A DNA stretch of 33,728 bases from Candidatus Magnetominusculus sp. LBB02 (GTDB lineage: Bacteria; Nitrospirota; Thermodesulfovibrionia; Thermodesulfovibrionales; Magnetobacteriaceae): NCBI GenBank assembly GCA_022321325.1, contig JAKOEO010000026.1, positions 1-33,728 of the forward strand, written 5' to 3'. A program made the translations under genes and the position numbers. Each line of letters opens with the position of its first letter. The first letter of the stretch is position 1. Below the pieces are notes generated by a model. That model saw only the letters and a program-made list of their open reading frames with translations, was not told the DNA's origin and did no database searches. This document shows, one piece after another, positions 1 to 7,846 of the stretch.

Positions 1-363
<363 letters not shown>

Positions 364-368
364 AGCTA

Positions 369-1973
369 ATGTATTTCTTTAACTCTTTAACGAAGAAATA
401 TTTTTGGGTTGGCCTGGTTGCCACTGTCCTTACTGCGGCCTTCACCATAACCTCTTTTTGGTTTACTACAGGAATCAAAAACGACGCTGTGAGGATTAAC
501 CTCGCCGGTTCAGAAAGGATGCGCCTTCTAAAACTGGAAAATATTGCACTTAAGGAGAGCTCCGGCGTAAACGAGGCCGTGTATTTAACTGAAATTAAAT
601 TATTTGAAGAGATTCTTAAGGGGCTAAGAGATGGCGATCAAATGCTTAATCTCAGGCCTATCAGACATAAGCAGCTGTCCTCTCAGTTAAATATGCTGAT
701 AAGTCAATGGACCGACAGAGTAAAACCGACCCTCATTAACGTGGAAAAAGATATTGAGGCTGGTAAACCAATCTCAATAAAAGACCTTAACAGCACAATA
801 AGTTCATATCTTTACGAAGTAAATGACTTTGTATCAAACATTGTCTCACAGTCAGACGAGCAGTTACTGTTATTCGATAAGATTCGTCTATGGCTGATAG
901 CCGCCGTTGCCGCCTTTTTTATACTTGGGATTTATTTCACAGACTCCCATCTTGTAACCCCGTTAAAAAGGCTGCTAAAGGCGGCCTCGGAGATGGAACA
1001 AGGCCGGCTTGACACGAGGGTAAGCGTGGCAGGCTCTGATGAGATAGGAGAACTTGGCCAGAAGTTTAACTCCATGGCACATACGCTGCAATTATACATC
1101 GAGGAAAATTCAAAACGTTTAACGCAGCTCGATATGATGAACAAAAAGGCTGAGGAAATGGTACATGAGCGGACGCGGCAGCTCCAGAGCACAAACGAAG
1201 AGCTTATCTTAGCCAAAGAAATGGCTGATGCCGCAAACAGGGCAAAGTCAAAATTCCTTGCAAACATGTCCCATGAGCTGCGAACGCCGCTAAACGCCAT
1301 CATAGGGTTTTCAGAGATGCTAAACATGGGGATTGTGGGAGAGATGCCAAAGGATCAAAAAGAATATATAAATGACATATTTGATAGTGGACACATACTG
1401 CTTTCCCTTATCAACGACCTGCTTGACCTCAGCAAAATCGAGGCCGAAAAACACGACTTAAAATTAGCTGACATAGATGTGCGTGCTGCCATTGGACGCG
1501 CAATTAATCTTTTCAAAGAGAAATCGGCACGGCATAACCTGACTTTAACGGAGGAGGTCTATGATGGCGTACACACGGTATATGCCGATGAGAGGAGGCT
1601 TGTGCAGGTGATTTCAAATCTGTTAAGCAACGCGGTTAAGTTTACCCCTGACGGCGGTCTGATAACTATCGGGGCAGTTAAAATCGCCCCAAATGGCAAT
1701 GAATTAGTCGAGTTCTTTGTCAAAGACACAGGGCCTGGCATTAAGCCGGAGGATATACCGCTGCTATTTACCGAATTTCAACAGCTTGAGACCACCGAGG
1801 AGATGCAGCACATGGGAACCGGCCTGGGCCTTGCCCTAAGCAAGAAACTCATCGAGATTCAGGGAGGCGCCATACGCGTAGAGAGTCAGTGGACAAAAGG
1901 CTCTGATTTCAGGTTTACTATACCTGTAAATAAAAAAATGGAGGATGATGTTGAAAAAGATTCTGGTAATTGA
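369..1973 (+). CDS. Membrane sensor histidine kinase with NarX-like sensor domain
   Basis: 534-residue inner-membrane hybrid-free kinase. Visible order: transmembrane segment about 12-33, periplasmic region about 35-172, second transmembrane segment 173-190, HAMP about 190-245, a charged helical linker, HisKA with the H-box around His302 ([15 protein letters not shown]), and HATPase_c with an N-box ([13 protein letters not shown]), G1 (DTGPGI) and G2 ([11 protein letters not shown]). Right after the first membrane helix it has [10 protein letters not shown] (43-52), which resembles the P-box of nitrate/nitrite sensors such as NarX and of PilJ-type N-terminal domains. A nitrate-like anion ligand is therefore possible but only inferred. 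It follows dapB by 5 bases without an obvious ribosome site and overlaps the next gene, a CheY-like regulator that is its likely phosphoacceptor. Confidence 0.92.
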   Translation: MYFFNSLTKKYFWVGLVATVLTAAFTITSFWFTTGIKNDAVRINLAGSERMRLLKLENIALKESSGVNEAVYLTEIKLFEEILKGLRDGDQMLNLRPIRHKQLSSQLNMLISQWTDRVKPTLINVEKDIEAGKPISIKDLNSTISSYLYEVNDFVSNIVSQSDEQLLLFDKIRLWLIAAVAAFFILGIYFTDSHLVTPLKRLLKAASEMEQGRLDTRVSVAGSDEIGELGQKFNSMAHTLQLYIEENSKRLTQLDMMNKKAEEMVHERTRQLQSTNEELILAKEMADAANRAKSKFLANMSHELRTPLNAIIGFSEMLNMGIVGEMPKDQKEYINDIFDSGHILLSLINDLLDLSKIEAEKHDLKLADIDVRAAIGRAINLFKEKSARHNLTLTEEVYDGVHTVYADERRLVQVISNLLSNAVKFTPDGGLITIGAVKIAPNGNELVEFFVKDTGPGIKPEDIPLLFTEFQQLETTEEMQHMGTGLGLALSKKLIEIQGGAIRVESQWTKGSDFRFTIPVNKKMEDDVEKDSGN

Positions 1974-2313
1974 AGACAACGAACTCAACATGAAGTTTAT
2001 ACGTGAGGTACTCAGACGAAGGGGGCATACGGTAATTGAAGCATTCGACGGGGCTGAGGGTGTGGCTATAGCCGAACAAACCCTGCCAGACCTGATCCTG
2101 ATGGATATAAATATGCCGCACATGGGCGGCGTTGCCGCACTGAAAAAGATCAGACAAATTGTCCCGCTTGCCAATACCCCTGTTATTGCCCTGACGGCAT
2201 ACGCGATGGAAGATGACCGGGAGCGCTTTATCAAAGAGGGCTTCGATGACTACATCGCCAAACCTATAAGCATAGGCGCTTTGATGGATACCCTGCAGAG
2301 GATTATCAAATAG
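1948..2313 (+). CDS. Single-domain response regulator (DivK/CheY-like)
   Basis: A receiver domain alone, with no output domain. The acidic pair is in VIEDNE, the phospho-acceptor is the Asp in ILMDINMP (about residue 53), followed by the Thr in ALTAYAM and the Lys in IAKP. Such proteins relay phosphate or bind partner proteins rather than DNA. Start choice: GGAGG at 1940-1944 touches ATG 1945, lies 3 bases from ATG 1948 and 6 bases from TTG 1951. The last would give the familiar [11 protein letters not shown] beginning, so the true start is 1948 or 1951. The gene overlaps the 3' end of the sensor kinase by about 25 bases, which points to translational coupling and a cognate pair. Its stop overlaps the 3' end of convergent rimI by 8 bases. 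Confidence 0.92.
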   Translation: MLKKILVIEDNELNMKFIREVLRRRGHTVIEAFDGAEGVAIAEQTLPDLILMDINMPHMGGVAALKKIRQIVPLANTPVIALTAYAMEDDRERFIKEGFDDYIAKPISIGALMDTLQRIIK

Positions 2314-2779
2314 CGCCATTACTGCTATTTGATAAATCTAACGCCATAACGACGGCATCCTCAGCCGGATAGGCATAATAACCCCTTCTTACATACAAAT
2401 TCTTAAAACCTATTGAGCTGTAAACCTTTAAAGCCGCGATATTAGACTCACGTACCTCAAGTATTGCCTTACCTTTAAAGTCTGTTAATGCCTGTTCCGT
2501 AATATAACTTACCAGCGCAGTGCCGATATGTCTTTGCCTAAACTCAGGATGCACGGCAAGTTTAAGCACATGCGCCTCGTCAACCATTATACGTACACAG
2601 ATATAGCCAACAATAATGCCGTCAATGAGCGCTGTCCTGCAGATTGAGTGCGGGTGTAAGACCTCGGTTGTGAAATCATTCAGTGACCATCTATGAGTAA
2701 ACGACAGTTTCTCTATTTCGATGATACGGGCGATGTCCCTAAGGGTCATGCCGCTAATTATGACTTCAGCCGCGGCCAC
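2306..2779 (-). CDS. rimI: Ribosomal protein S18 alanine N-acetyltransferase
   Basis: A GNAT acetyltransferase of the RimI group, which acetylates the N-terminal alanine of ribosomal protein S18 using acetyl-CoA. Motif A is LKLAVHPEFRQRHIGTAL; the acetyl-CoA loop normally reads Q/R-x-x-G-x-G/A and here has His at the first Gly position. The motif EVRESNIAALKVYSSIGF is the RimI hallmark, followed by RRGYYAYPAEDAVVM. No ATG lies at a suitable place upstream. The frame offers TTG 2800, GTG 2779 and an internal ATG 2749. GTG 2779 gives an N-terminus of the usual length and is chosen, with low certainty. It overlaps tsaB upstream, and the tsaB-rimI pairing is common in bacteria. Confidence 0.88.
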   Translation of the reverse strand: MAAAEVIISGMTLRDIARIIEIEKLSFTHRWSLNDFTTEVLHPHSICRTALIDGIIVGYICVRIMVDEAHVLKLAVHPEFRQRHIGTALVSYITEQALTDFKGKAILEVRESNIAALKVYSSIGFKNLYVRRGYYAYPAEDAVVMALDLSNSSNGAI

Positions 2780-3464
2780 TTTGAAGTTTCTCAACGGCAA
2801 GCGGCATTTTAAGATAGACCGGCCTTAGTGCAGAGGCGAAGTCGCCGTCTGCGGCCTTTTTCAATGCAAGCCTGCCAACAACAATTGGCGATATATGCGT
2901 GTCCTCTGCAAAGACGGCCATGCTGCCGATGGGCTCAGCAATGGCGCGGGCAGTTACGCCGCTGCCTGTGAAGATGACCCTGCTGTCATCAAACATTTTC
3001 ATGGATAATAAATCATTGACAAGGAAAAGACCAGGCTCTATGACCGCCTTAAAGCCGCCGTCTTGCCACTGAAACACGGCGGCATAGACCTCGCCCTGGC
3101 GGGCGTCAATAATAGGGCAAACGGGGTGGGCGGCAAATGGGAAATTCCACGCCAATGCCTCAAGCGAAGAAACAGCCACGGCGGGTTTGCCAGTTGCATA
3201 ACACAAGCCGTTAACAGCGGCAATCCCCACGCGAAGCCCGGTGAAAGACCCGGGTCCTTCGACAACGGCAAACGCGTCAATATCCCCAATCTCAAGGTTG
3301 GCCTCTTTCAGTACGGTATCAATAATTGCCATCAACTCTACAGAGTGGGCGCTTTTCAGTATGTCGGGATTGACCACAGCGCTTGCTATAAGCCCCGCCG
3401 CCGAGTCAACAACAGCGGCCCCGCACGTAAGACCAGACGTATCAATGGATAGTATTGTCATCAC
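2766..3464 (-). CDS. tsaB: tRNA threonylcarbamoyladenosine biosynthesis protein TsaB
   Basis: TsaB is the non-catalytic partner of TsaD in making N6-threonylcarbamoyladenosine at position 37 of ANN-decoding tRNAs. The 232-residue protein has the ASKHA-type start ILSIDTSGLTCGAAVV, the hallmark VVEGPGSFTGLRVGIA around residues 67-82, and AVSSLEALAWN and IIDARQGEVYAA downstream, all characteristic of TsaB. Two consecutive ATG codons (3464 and 3461) are possible starts. The 3' end overlaps rimI, so the two are probably co-transcribed from the region around 3470-3600, which also carries a promoter for the opposite strand. Confidence 0.95.
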   Translation of the reverse strand: MMTILSIDTSGLTCGAAVVDSAAGLIASAVVNPDILKSAHSVELMAIIDTVLKEANLEIGDIDAFAVVEGPGSFTGLRVGIAAVNGLCYATGKPAVAVSSLEALAWNFPFAAHPVCPIIDARQGEVYAAVFQWQDGGFKAVIEPGLFLVNDLLSMKMFDDSRVIFTGSGVTARAIAEPIGSMAVFAEDTHISPIVVGRLALKKAADGDFASALRPVYLKMPLAVEKLQSGRG

Positions 3465-3555
3465 ACGTTACAGCGCTTAATATAACATGTTGCAATGGCA
3501 GCGGGCAAATAATAACTATGCCAAAAAAATATTTCAATCGCATTTTAATCTTGAC

Positions 3556-3584
3556 TTGTAAATATGAAATACATGTGTTATACT
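3556..3584 (+). promoter_or_regulatory. Putative sigma70-type promoter for the MORN lipoprotein
   Basis: TTGTAA at 3556-3561 and TATACT at 3579-3584 are separated by 17 bases. The expected transcript start near 3591 leaves a leader of about 40 bases before a strong ribosome site (GGGAGG, 3621-3626) and ATG 3632. Read from sequence only. Confidence 0.5.
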
Positions 3585-3631
3585 GATAGAGGATCGGGAT
3601 GGTTTGTAAATTTATTGTATGGGAGGTACGC

Positions 3632-4066
3632 ATGAAAAAGCGGGCGCGGCTGTATGTAGTTGCGATTCGATTAGTTTTAGTGACGTTTATATTGGCCTGT
3701 TTATCAGCCTGTACTAAGCAGGGCAGTATCTCCTATGCCAATGGAGACAGATATACTGGAGATTTACAATATGACAGGCCAAACGGGCATGGGACGATGA
3801 TCTCGCCAAATGGAGACAAGTATGAAGGGGAGTTTGAGGATGGCGTAGCCACAGGCGAGGGCACGATGGTCAGCGCTAATGGCTCTAAGTATGAGGGCCA
3901 TTGGAAGTCCGGAGTGTTTGAGGGAGAGGGGACATTGACGCTTGCCGATGGAACTAAGTTTGAAGGAGAATTTAAGGATGGCCTAAAGGACGGCCAGGGG
4001 ACTACGACTTATCCAGACGGGAAGAAGGTTAAGGGGGTATGGAAAGATGGCAAATTGCTTCAATGA
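3632..4066 (+). CDS. MORN-repeat lipoprotein
   Basis: 144-residue protein beginning at ATG 3632, chosen over an upstream in-frame ATG (3599) because GGGAGG sits 5 bases before it. A lipoprotein signal is visible: basic KKRAR, a hydrophobic stretch, then lipobox LSAC with Cys27 as the lipidated residue. The mature part is a run of about five MORN-like repeats of roughly 23 residues (YANGDRYTGDL, SPNGDKYEGEF, SANGSKYEGHW, LADGTKFEGEF, YPDGKKVKGVW), each with the G-x-G-T turn. MORN repeats form extended beta-hairpin rods that act as surface or membrane-linked scaffolds. No enzymatic domain is present and the partner is unknown. The last bases overlap the end of a PIN toxin remnant on the other strand. 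Confidence 0.85.
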   Translation: MKKRARLYVVAIRLVLVTFILACLSACTKQGSISYANGDRYTGDLQYDRPNGHGTMISPNGDKYEGEFEDGVATGEGTMVSANGSKYEGHWKSGVFEGEGTLTLADGTKFEGEFKDGLKDGQGTTTYPDGKKVKGVWKDGKLLQ

Positions 4067-4221
4067 GGGGTGCTTCCAGCCCGTTGACTGACGGCGGCCC
4101 CAATGTCAGCACGGCGGGGGCGATTAAGCGCAGCCTCTATTATTTTGCGTGGAGAACCTCTCTGCGATATTACGCCGCTTATAAGGACGTTTGTATCTAT
4201 TACAGCCCTAATTCTTGGCAC
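4060..4221 (-). pseudogene. Truncated PIN-family toxin remnant
   Basis: Reading from GTG 4221 gives MPRIRAVIDTNVLISGVISQ, then RGSPRKIIEAALN. This is the N-terminal signature of PIN-domain toxin nucleases, including the first catalytic Asp in VIDTNVL. After about residue 33 the similarity stops, the sequence becomes low-complexity Arg/Ala-rich, and a TGA follows at residue 54. Intact PIN toxins are about 130-150 residues, so the domain with the remaining acidic residues is missing. The start overlaps the upstream antitoxin-like gene by 14 bases, the usual toxin-antitoxin layout. The breakpoint lies beside the 3' end of the convergent MORN gene, so a deletion joining the two is likely. Non-functional as a nuclease. 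Confidence 0.7.
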
Positions 4222-4456
4222 CACGCATCAGCTCGGCAATGGCCGCGTTTACATCAGTCGAGACATCTGTCTCTGTAATTGAGTTGTTCTTGTCATCAAG
4301 CGTCTTTAGAGACTGCGCAAATACGCTCTGCCACGTCATAGCAGCCTGTCGTTGCAGCTTGTTCTTAAGTATGAGCTTTTCACCAGGGTCAAGCTGTTCG
4401 ATTATTGTAAGCAGATTCTGAAATGGAATTTCGAGTTTAACCGTTTTTGAAGTCAA
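4208..4456 (-). CDS. Small antitoxin-like protein upstream of a broken PIN toxin
   Basis: 82-residue protein starting at TTG 4456, supported by GGAGG six bases upstream (4461-4465). It has no Cys and no membrane segment. The N-terminal half reads VKLEIPFQNLLTIIEQLDPGEK, a hydrophobic-helical pattern seen in small antitoxin-type proteins that precede PIN toxins, and the C-terminus is acidic and then basic. I do not recognise a named family. The role is inferred from its 14-base overlap with the PIN remnant downstream. With the toxin truncated, this gene is an orphan that could at most neutralise a related toxin elsewhere. TACAAT at 4486-4491 with TTGGTA 19 bases further upstream is a possible weak promoter. 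Confidence 0.72.
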   Translation of the reverse strand: MTSKTVKLEIPFQNLLTIIEQLDPGEKLILKNKLQRQAAMTWQSVFAQSLKTLDDKNNSITETDVSTDVNAAIAELMRGAKN

Positions 4457-4603
4457 ATTAAACCTCCTCTATTGCGTTATTCCCTATTGTACTACATCAG
4501 AGGATGTGTTTACCAATTGCCGTAGCTGCAAGATACAGGTTTTTGCGTAATCTGCACCAGATGTGTTAAGATTTACCTAAACGCTGCCGACTTATAAAAC
4601 TAT

Positions 4604-5740
4604 ATGAAACCGCAGACTGCCGTTATAATATGTAACTGGAACAAGAAGGACTTCCTGCTTGCCTGTATCGCCTCGGTTCTAAACCAGTCGTACAGGGACT
4701 TCGATATCTATGTCGTGGATAATGCCTCTGACGACGGTTCAGCCGCGGCGGTGAGGACACACTACGGCGGCAGGGTCAATGTAATCGAAAATGAAACGAA
4801 CAGAGGCGGCTCAGGCGGCTTTAATACGGGCATTGAGGCAGCCCTGAACTCAGGCAGAGATTATGAGTTTTACCATCTCCTCGATAACGATACAAGGCTT
4901 GAAACAGACGCCCTTTCAGCCCTTATCGCGTTTATGGCTGAGCACCCTGAGGCCGCTATCGCAGGCTCCAAGCTATACTACATGGACGGGCAGCAGGGCA
5001 CTGTCCAGGAATTCGGCGCGTGGATTGACTGGCCCAAGGCGCATATTAAGCCTAACGGGAAAAACTACTCTGAACCTGCTAATGGGCAGATTACTGAGGA
5101 CATCGAAGTTGACTACGTGCCGGCGTGTTCGTTAATCGCACGGTCGGAGGCCGTCAGAGAGACCGGCCTGCTTGACGAAAGTTATTTTCTCTACTGGGAC
5201 GATATGGACTGGGCATGGCGAATGAAACTCAAGGGCTATAAGGTCTTCGCGGCAGCCAAATCAAGGGTGTTTCACGCGATGAGCATATCGAGCAAGAAAG
5301 ACCTGCTCACCACATACTATTTTTGGAGAAACAGGGTGAGGTTTTTCAGGAAATATGGCACTGCCGCAACTATGGAGGCCCTGCTTGACGATATATTTAC
5401 GGCCATATATACATGCGCCGCTTTTGAAAAGCTCAACGCCAAAGAGATAATCTACCGCGCAGCCACAGACGGACTGAAAGATATAGGCGGCAGGGCAGAC
5501 TTCAGTCATGGCGGGCCGCCTCTTACCCTCGATAAACCAAAAGATTGCGCCGGTGCCGCAAGACGCATAGGCCATGTGATATTAGACGCGCAGGAGACAG
5601 ACGCTGCCAATGACAATATAATCTACACAGACAGCTATGGAAACGCCATCGCGGCGCCGTTGGCGTGGCGGCTAAAACTGGCTTATCCTGCCGCTAAAGC
5701 TGAATTTCTTAATGTGATACGGAGAGAATATCTTGACTGA
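4604..5740 (+). CDS. Family 2 glycosyltransferase (rhamnosyltransferase-like)
   Basis: 378-residue cytoplasmic GT-A enzyme that would transfer a sugar from a nucleotide donor onto a growing glycan. The N-terminal fold is clear: AVIICNWNKKDFLLACIASV, the nucleotide-binding VVDNASDDGS (38-47), NRGGSGGFNTGI, and the metal-binding LLDNDT (Asp94-Asn-Asp96). The acceptor-side motif YFLYWDDMDWAWRMKLKGY with the likely catalytic Asp follows, then FHAMS. The last 100 residues are less conserved. It is the first gene of a three-gene operon; its stop overlaps the next start by 8 bases. No strong ribosome site precedes ATG 4604. The substrate cannot be told from the sequence. Confidence 0.9.
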   Translation: MKPQTAVIICNWNKKDFLLACIASVLNQSYRDFDIYVVDNASDDGSAAAVRTHYGGRVNVIENETNRGGSGGFNTGIEAALNSGRDYEFYHLLDNDTRLETDALSALIAFMAEHPEAAIAGSKLYYMDGQQGTVQEFGAWIDWPKAHIKPNGKNYSEPANGQITEDIEVDYVPACSLIARSEAVRETGLLDESYFLYWDDMDWAWRMKLKGYKVFAAAKSRVFHAMSISSKKDLLTTYYFWRNRVRFFRKYGTAATMEALLDDIFTAIYTCAAFEKLNAKEIIYRAATDGLKDIGGRADFSHGGPPLTLDKPKDCAGAARRIGHVILDAQETDAANDNIIYTDSYGNAIAAPLAWRLKLAYPAAKAEFLNVIRREYLD

Positions 5741-7298
5741 CAAGCCGCTTGTCAGCGCCGTAATAGTCTCCTATAACCGGAGGGATGACCTCATGGAAAC
5801 CATTAGAATGCTCCAACGGCAGCACTACGAAAACCTTGAGATAATCATCGTTGACAACGCCTCGGCAGACGGCTCTGCCGCAATGGCTGCCGGGCTAAAT
5901 CTGACAAACCTGACTCTTATCCAGATGGCCGAAAATGTGGGCGTCAAGGCGTATAATGCGGGGTTTGAGGCGGCACGCGGGCAGTTTATTCTTATTCTCG
6001 ATGACGATTCCTTCCCAGCCCCAGACGCAATAGAAAAGATGATTGAGAGGTTTGCCAGCTACCCGTCAATAGGCATAATATCTTTTACCGTTAAGGACTA
6101 CTCAACGTTTAAGGATTCGCCTGCCGCAACGGTCTCAGGCGTTGAAGATACATCCTTTGAGGAGATATTAAAGAAATTGAAAGACAATGCTGCACCGTTC
6201 AAAAAATTAGAGCTTACGCCTGAAACTTGGAAAAACGAATTCGGAGAAAACAGAACAGTTAAAACACCTGAAGGGGATGTATTTATTGGCATGAATCAGT
6301 ACCTGAAATTGAAAACTAAAGATAAAGGGAATAGAGGAAAGTATTTTGGTCTAATTAAGCCTACATTGGCAGACCCTTCATATGTAGTTGAAGTGAAAGC
6401 CCCCAAAGAGGGCGCAGAAAGAGATACTAAAAAAATATTCATTAAACCATTCAAGAGTAAAGACGGCAATACATACTTCATGTCGGTAACTATACAACAA
6501 GGAGGGAAGGAAATATCAATCACCAGCCACCCCAAAGACGCCAAGGATTTGATAGGGATTATCAAGAAAGGTGAGGTGCTATATTCTAAGTCTGCACCTG
6601 TTCTTCAGCCAGCCGCCTCAAGGCCACAGGAGCACCCCACCAGTGCAGGCGGGCATCTCGATGGCTCTACTATACCACAAAACACAGAAACTATCAAGCT
6701 CGAAAATGAAACAGATAAGAAGGGCAAAACAGAGACGCAGACAGCCGGCCTGTCCGACAAGGCAGAGGCCAAGACCGAAACGCCTTCCTTTGATGTGCGG
6801 CTATCTAAAAATGTTGACGAAGGAGCCTTTAACGACGACTATATCATGTCGTTTCATGGGGCAGGGGCCGGCGTACGGCGTGAAGTCATTGAGAAGGCGG
6901 GCGGCTATCCTGAGGAGTTCTTCCTGTATTTTAATGAGACCGATATGGCCATGCGCGTCTGCAATGCCGGCTATAGGATTGAGAGTTTTCCAGATATAAT
7001 TTGTTTTCATAAAAGTGCCCAAACCAACAGGACATCGGAGCGCGGACCGTTTTACTATACCCGAAATATTTTTTGGGTAATATGGAAGAATTTCCCCGGG
7101 CTGCTCATGTGGAAGGCCACATGCCTGATGGTCTTTTATGTGTTTTATTATTCTTTGGAGCAGCGCACATGGATATATATCAGGGCGCTTTTAGATGCGG
7201 TAATAAATGTCTCCAAAATAACGCGTTCCCCGATAAGAAAAGAAATTGCAAAGAGGTTCAGGATGCACTTTAAGACCCCTTTTACGATGTACAGATGA
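5733..7298 (+). CDS. Family 2 glycosyltransferase interrupted by an inserted PBECR-like nuclease domain
   Basis: 521 residues where a GT2 of this type is usually near 300. Residues 1-124 are a normal GT-A start (SAVIVSYNRRDDL, IIIVDNASADGS, LILDDDSFP with the DxD), and 352-521 are the normal second half (FHGAGAGVRREVIEKAGGY, FFLYFNETDMAMRVCNAGY, FHKSA, then membrane-associated C-terminal helices). Between them, about 142-351 is unrelated to glycosyltransferases: a domain with ELTPETWKNEFGE, VKTPEGDVFIGMNQYLKL, YFGLIKPTL and SVTIQQGGKEISITSH resembling the phage Barnase-EndoU-ColicinE5/D-RelE-like nucleases (PBECR, best fit type 3), then a Pro/Thr/Lys-rich linker. The frame is open throughout. 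It may be a bifunctional protein or a tolerated insertion in a surface loop. It overlaps both neighbours (8 and 4 bases). Confidence 0.85.
   Translation: MTDKPLVSAVIVSYNRRDDLMETIRMLQRQHYENLEIIIVDNASADGSAAMAAGLNLTNLTLIQMAENVGVKAYNAGFEAARGQFILILDDDSFPAPDAIEKMIERFASYPSIGIISFTVKDYSTFKDSPAATVSGVEDTSFEEILKKLKDNAAPFKKLELTPETWKNEFGENRTVKTPEGDVFIGMNQYLKLKTKDKGNRGKYFGLIKPTLADPSYVVEVKAPKEGAERDTKKIFIKPFKSKDGNTYFMSVTIQQGGKEISITSHPKDAKDLIGIIKKGEVLYSKSAPVLQPAASRPQEHPTSAGGHLDGSTIPQNTETIKLENETDKKGKTETQTAGLSDKAEAKTETPSFDVRLSKNVDEGAFNDDYIMSFHGAGAGVRREVIEKAGGYPEEFFLYFNETDMAMRVCNAGYRIESFPDIICFHKSAQTNRTSERGPFYYTRNIFWVIWKNFPGLLMWKATCLMVFYVFYYSLEQRTWIYIRALLDAVINVSKITRSPIRKEIAKRFRMHFKTPFTMYR
6153..6160 (+). repeat. 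Left direct repeat flanking the insertion
   Basis: TCCTTTGA, identical to the copy at 6786-6793, in the same reading frame (both encode Ser-Phe plus the first base of the next codon). It could be a target-site duplication or recombination microhomology. Eight bases can also recur by chance. Confidence 0.5.
6161..6785 (+). other. In-frame foreign insertion encoding a PBECR-like nuclease domain plus linker
   Basis: This segment inside the glycosyltransferase gene encodes roughly residues 144-351. It is visibly more A-rich than the flanking glycosyltransferase sequence. Its product has the order expected of a phage-type PBECR domain (about 155-286) followed by a low-complexity Gln/Pro/Thr/Lys/Glu linker (287-351), as seen in polyvalent phage proteins. 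Direct repeats TCCTTTGA lie at both edges, 633 bases (211 codons) apart, so removal of one repeat unit plus the insert restores a continuous glycosyltransferase frame. No terminal inverted repeats, integrase or intein splice motifs are visible. The domain assignment is from remembered family patterns and needs a profile search. Confidence 0.65.
6786..6793 (+). repeat. Right direct repeat flanking the insertion
   Basis: TCCTTTGA, second copy, placed exactly where glycosyltransferase similarity resumes (SFDVRLSKNVDEGAF). Distance to the first copy is 633 bases, a multiple of three. Confidence 0.5.
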
Positions 7299-7789
7299 TT
7301 AAGAGAATTCTTGTTATCAGGTGTACGAATCTACAGCACCTCGACAAGGTATTCCAGAGGCTGAGGGCGGAGTTTCCCGGTGCTGCCACAGCGCTTCTTA
7401 CCCACCGCCACGGCGCTCTTCAGGCCGCTGATTACACAGAGACTGTCATCGTCTATCCTTATACAGAAAATTACGGATTTTATAGGGGATATAAACCCCT
7501 CAACGACATGAACTTCGACGCGGTGGTTGTACCGGTTGGAAATGTCAGCGGCTCAGGGTTTTTAAACGTATTCCTTTTTTCGCTGACAATTAAGACAGGG
7601 CAGCGCCTGATGTGCAACCTGCCGCTTGAGCTTAAACCAATCTCGAAGGTAAAAATCATAGCTATGGCGATTAGAAATGGCCTGTATACCGCAATAGGCG
7701 GCGTACTTACGGCGGCAGCAGCAGCGGTTTTCGTTGTGGGATGGCCTCTATTTGCCATGTTGACCAGACCTGGCAGACCTAAGCAATAA
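7295..7789 (+). CDS. Short GT9-like membrane-tethered protein of the glycosyltransferase operon
   Basis: 164 residues; ATG overlaps the stop of the preceding glycosyltransferase (ATGA), so translation is coupled. The beginning, KRILVIRCTNLQHLDKVFQRLRAEFPGA, resembles the first beta-alpha unit of heptosyltransferase-like (GT9) proteins, and YKPLNDMNFDAVVVP continues a Rossmann-like pattern. The protein ends with a hydrophobic helix (about 131-158: an Ala-rich segment then VFVVGWPLFAML). It is far too short for a complete GT-B enzyme. It may be a membrane-associated accessory protein or a reduced glycosyltransferase. The function is not assigned. Confidence 0.75.
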   Translation: MIKRILVIRCTNLQHLDKVFQRLRAEFPGAATALLTHRHGALQAADYTETVIVYPYTENYGFYRGYKPLNDMNFDAVVVPVGNVSGSGFLNVFLFSLTIKTGQRLMCNLPLELKPISKVKIIAMAIRNGLYTAIGGVLTAAAAAVFVVGWPLFAMLTRPGRPKQ

Positions 7790-7796
7790 CGGAACG

Positions 7797-7825
7797 TTGA
7801 CACTTGTCAGCGCGTAATGATAGTG
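7797..7825 (+). promoter_or_regulatory. Putative promoter of selC
   Basis: Consensus -35 TTGACA at 7797-7802 with GATAGT at 7820-7825 after 17 bases (TAGTGT at 18 is an alternative). It lies about 20 bases before the mature tRNA 5' end at 7847, a short leader as expected for a tRNA gene. Confidence 0.5.
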
Positions 7826-7846
7826 TAGGTTAATTATTTACAAAAT

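Noticed and set aside
4039-4278. Plus-strand open frame of 79 codons after the MORN gene
   Set aside because: It lies antisense to the PIN remnant and antitoxin-like gene, has no ribosome site, and its translation has no protein-like pattern.
6161-6785. Insertion in the glycosyltransferase as an intein
   Set aside because: No Cys/Ser at the left junction, no N-terminal intein block, no His-Asn before the right junction and no LAGLIDADG or HNH motif.
6571-6999. Second open frame inside the glycosyltransferase gene
   Set aside because: Arg/Pro-rich shadow frame with no ribosome site; the main frame fully explains the region.
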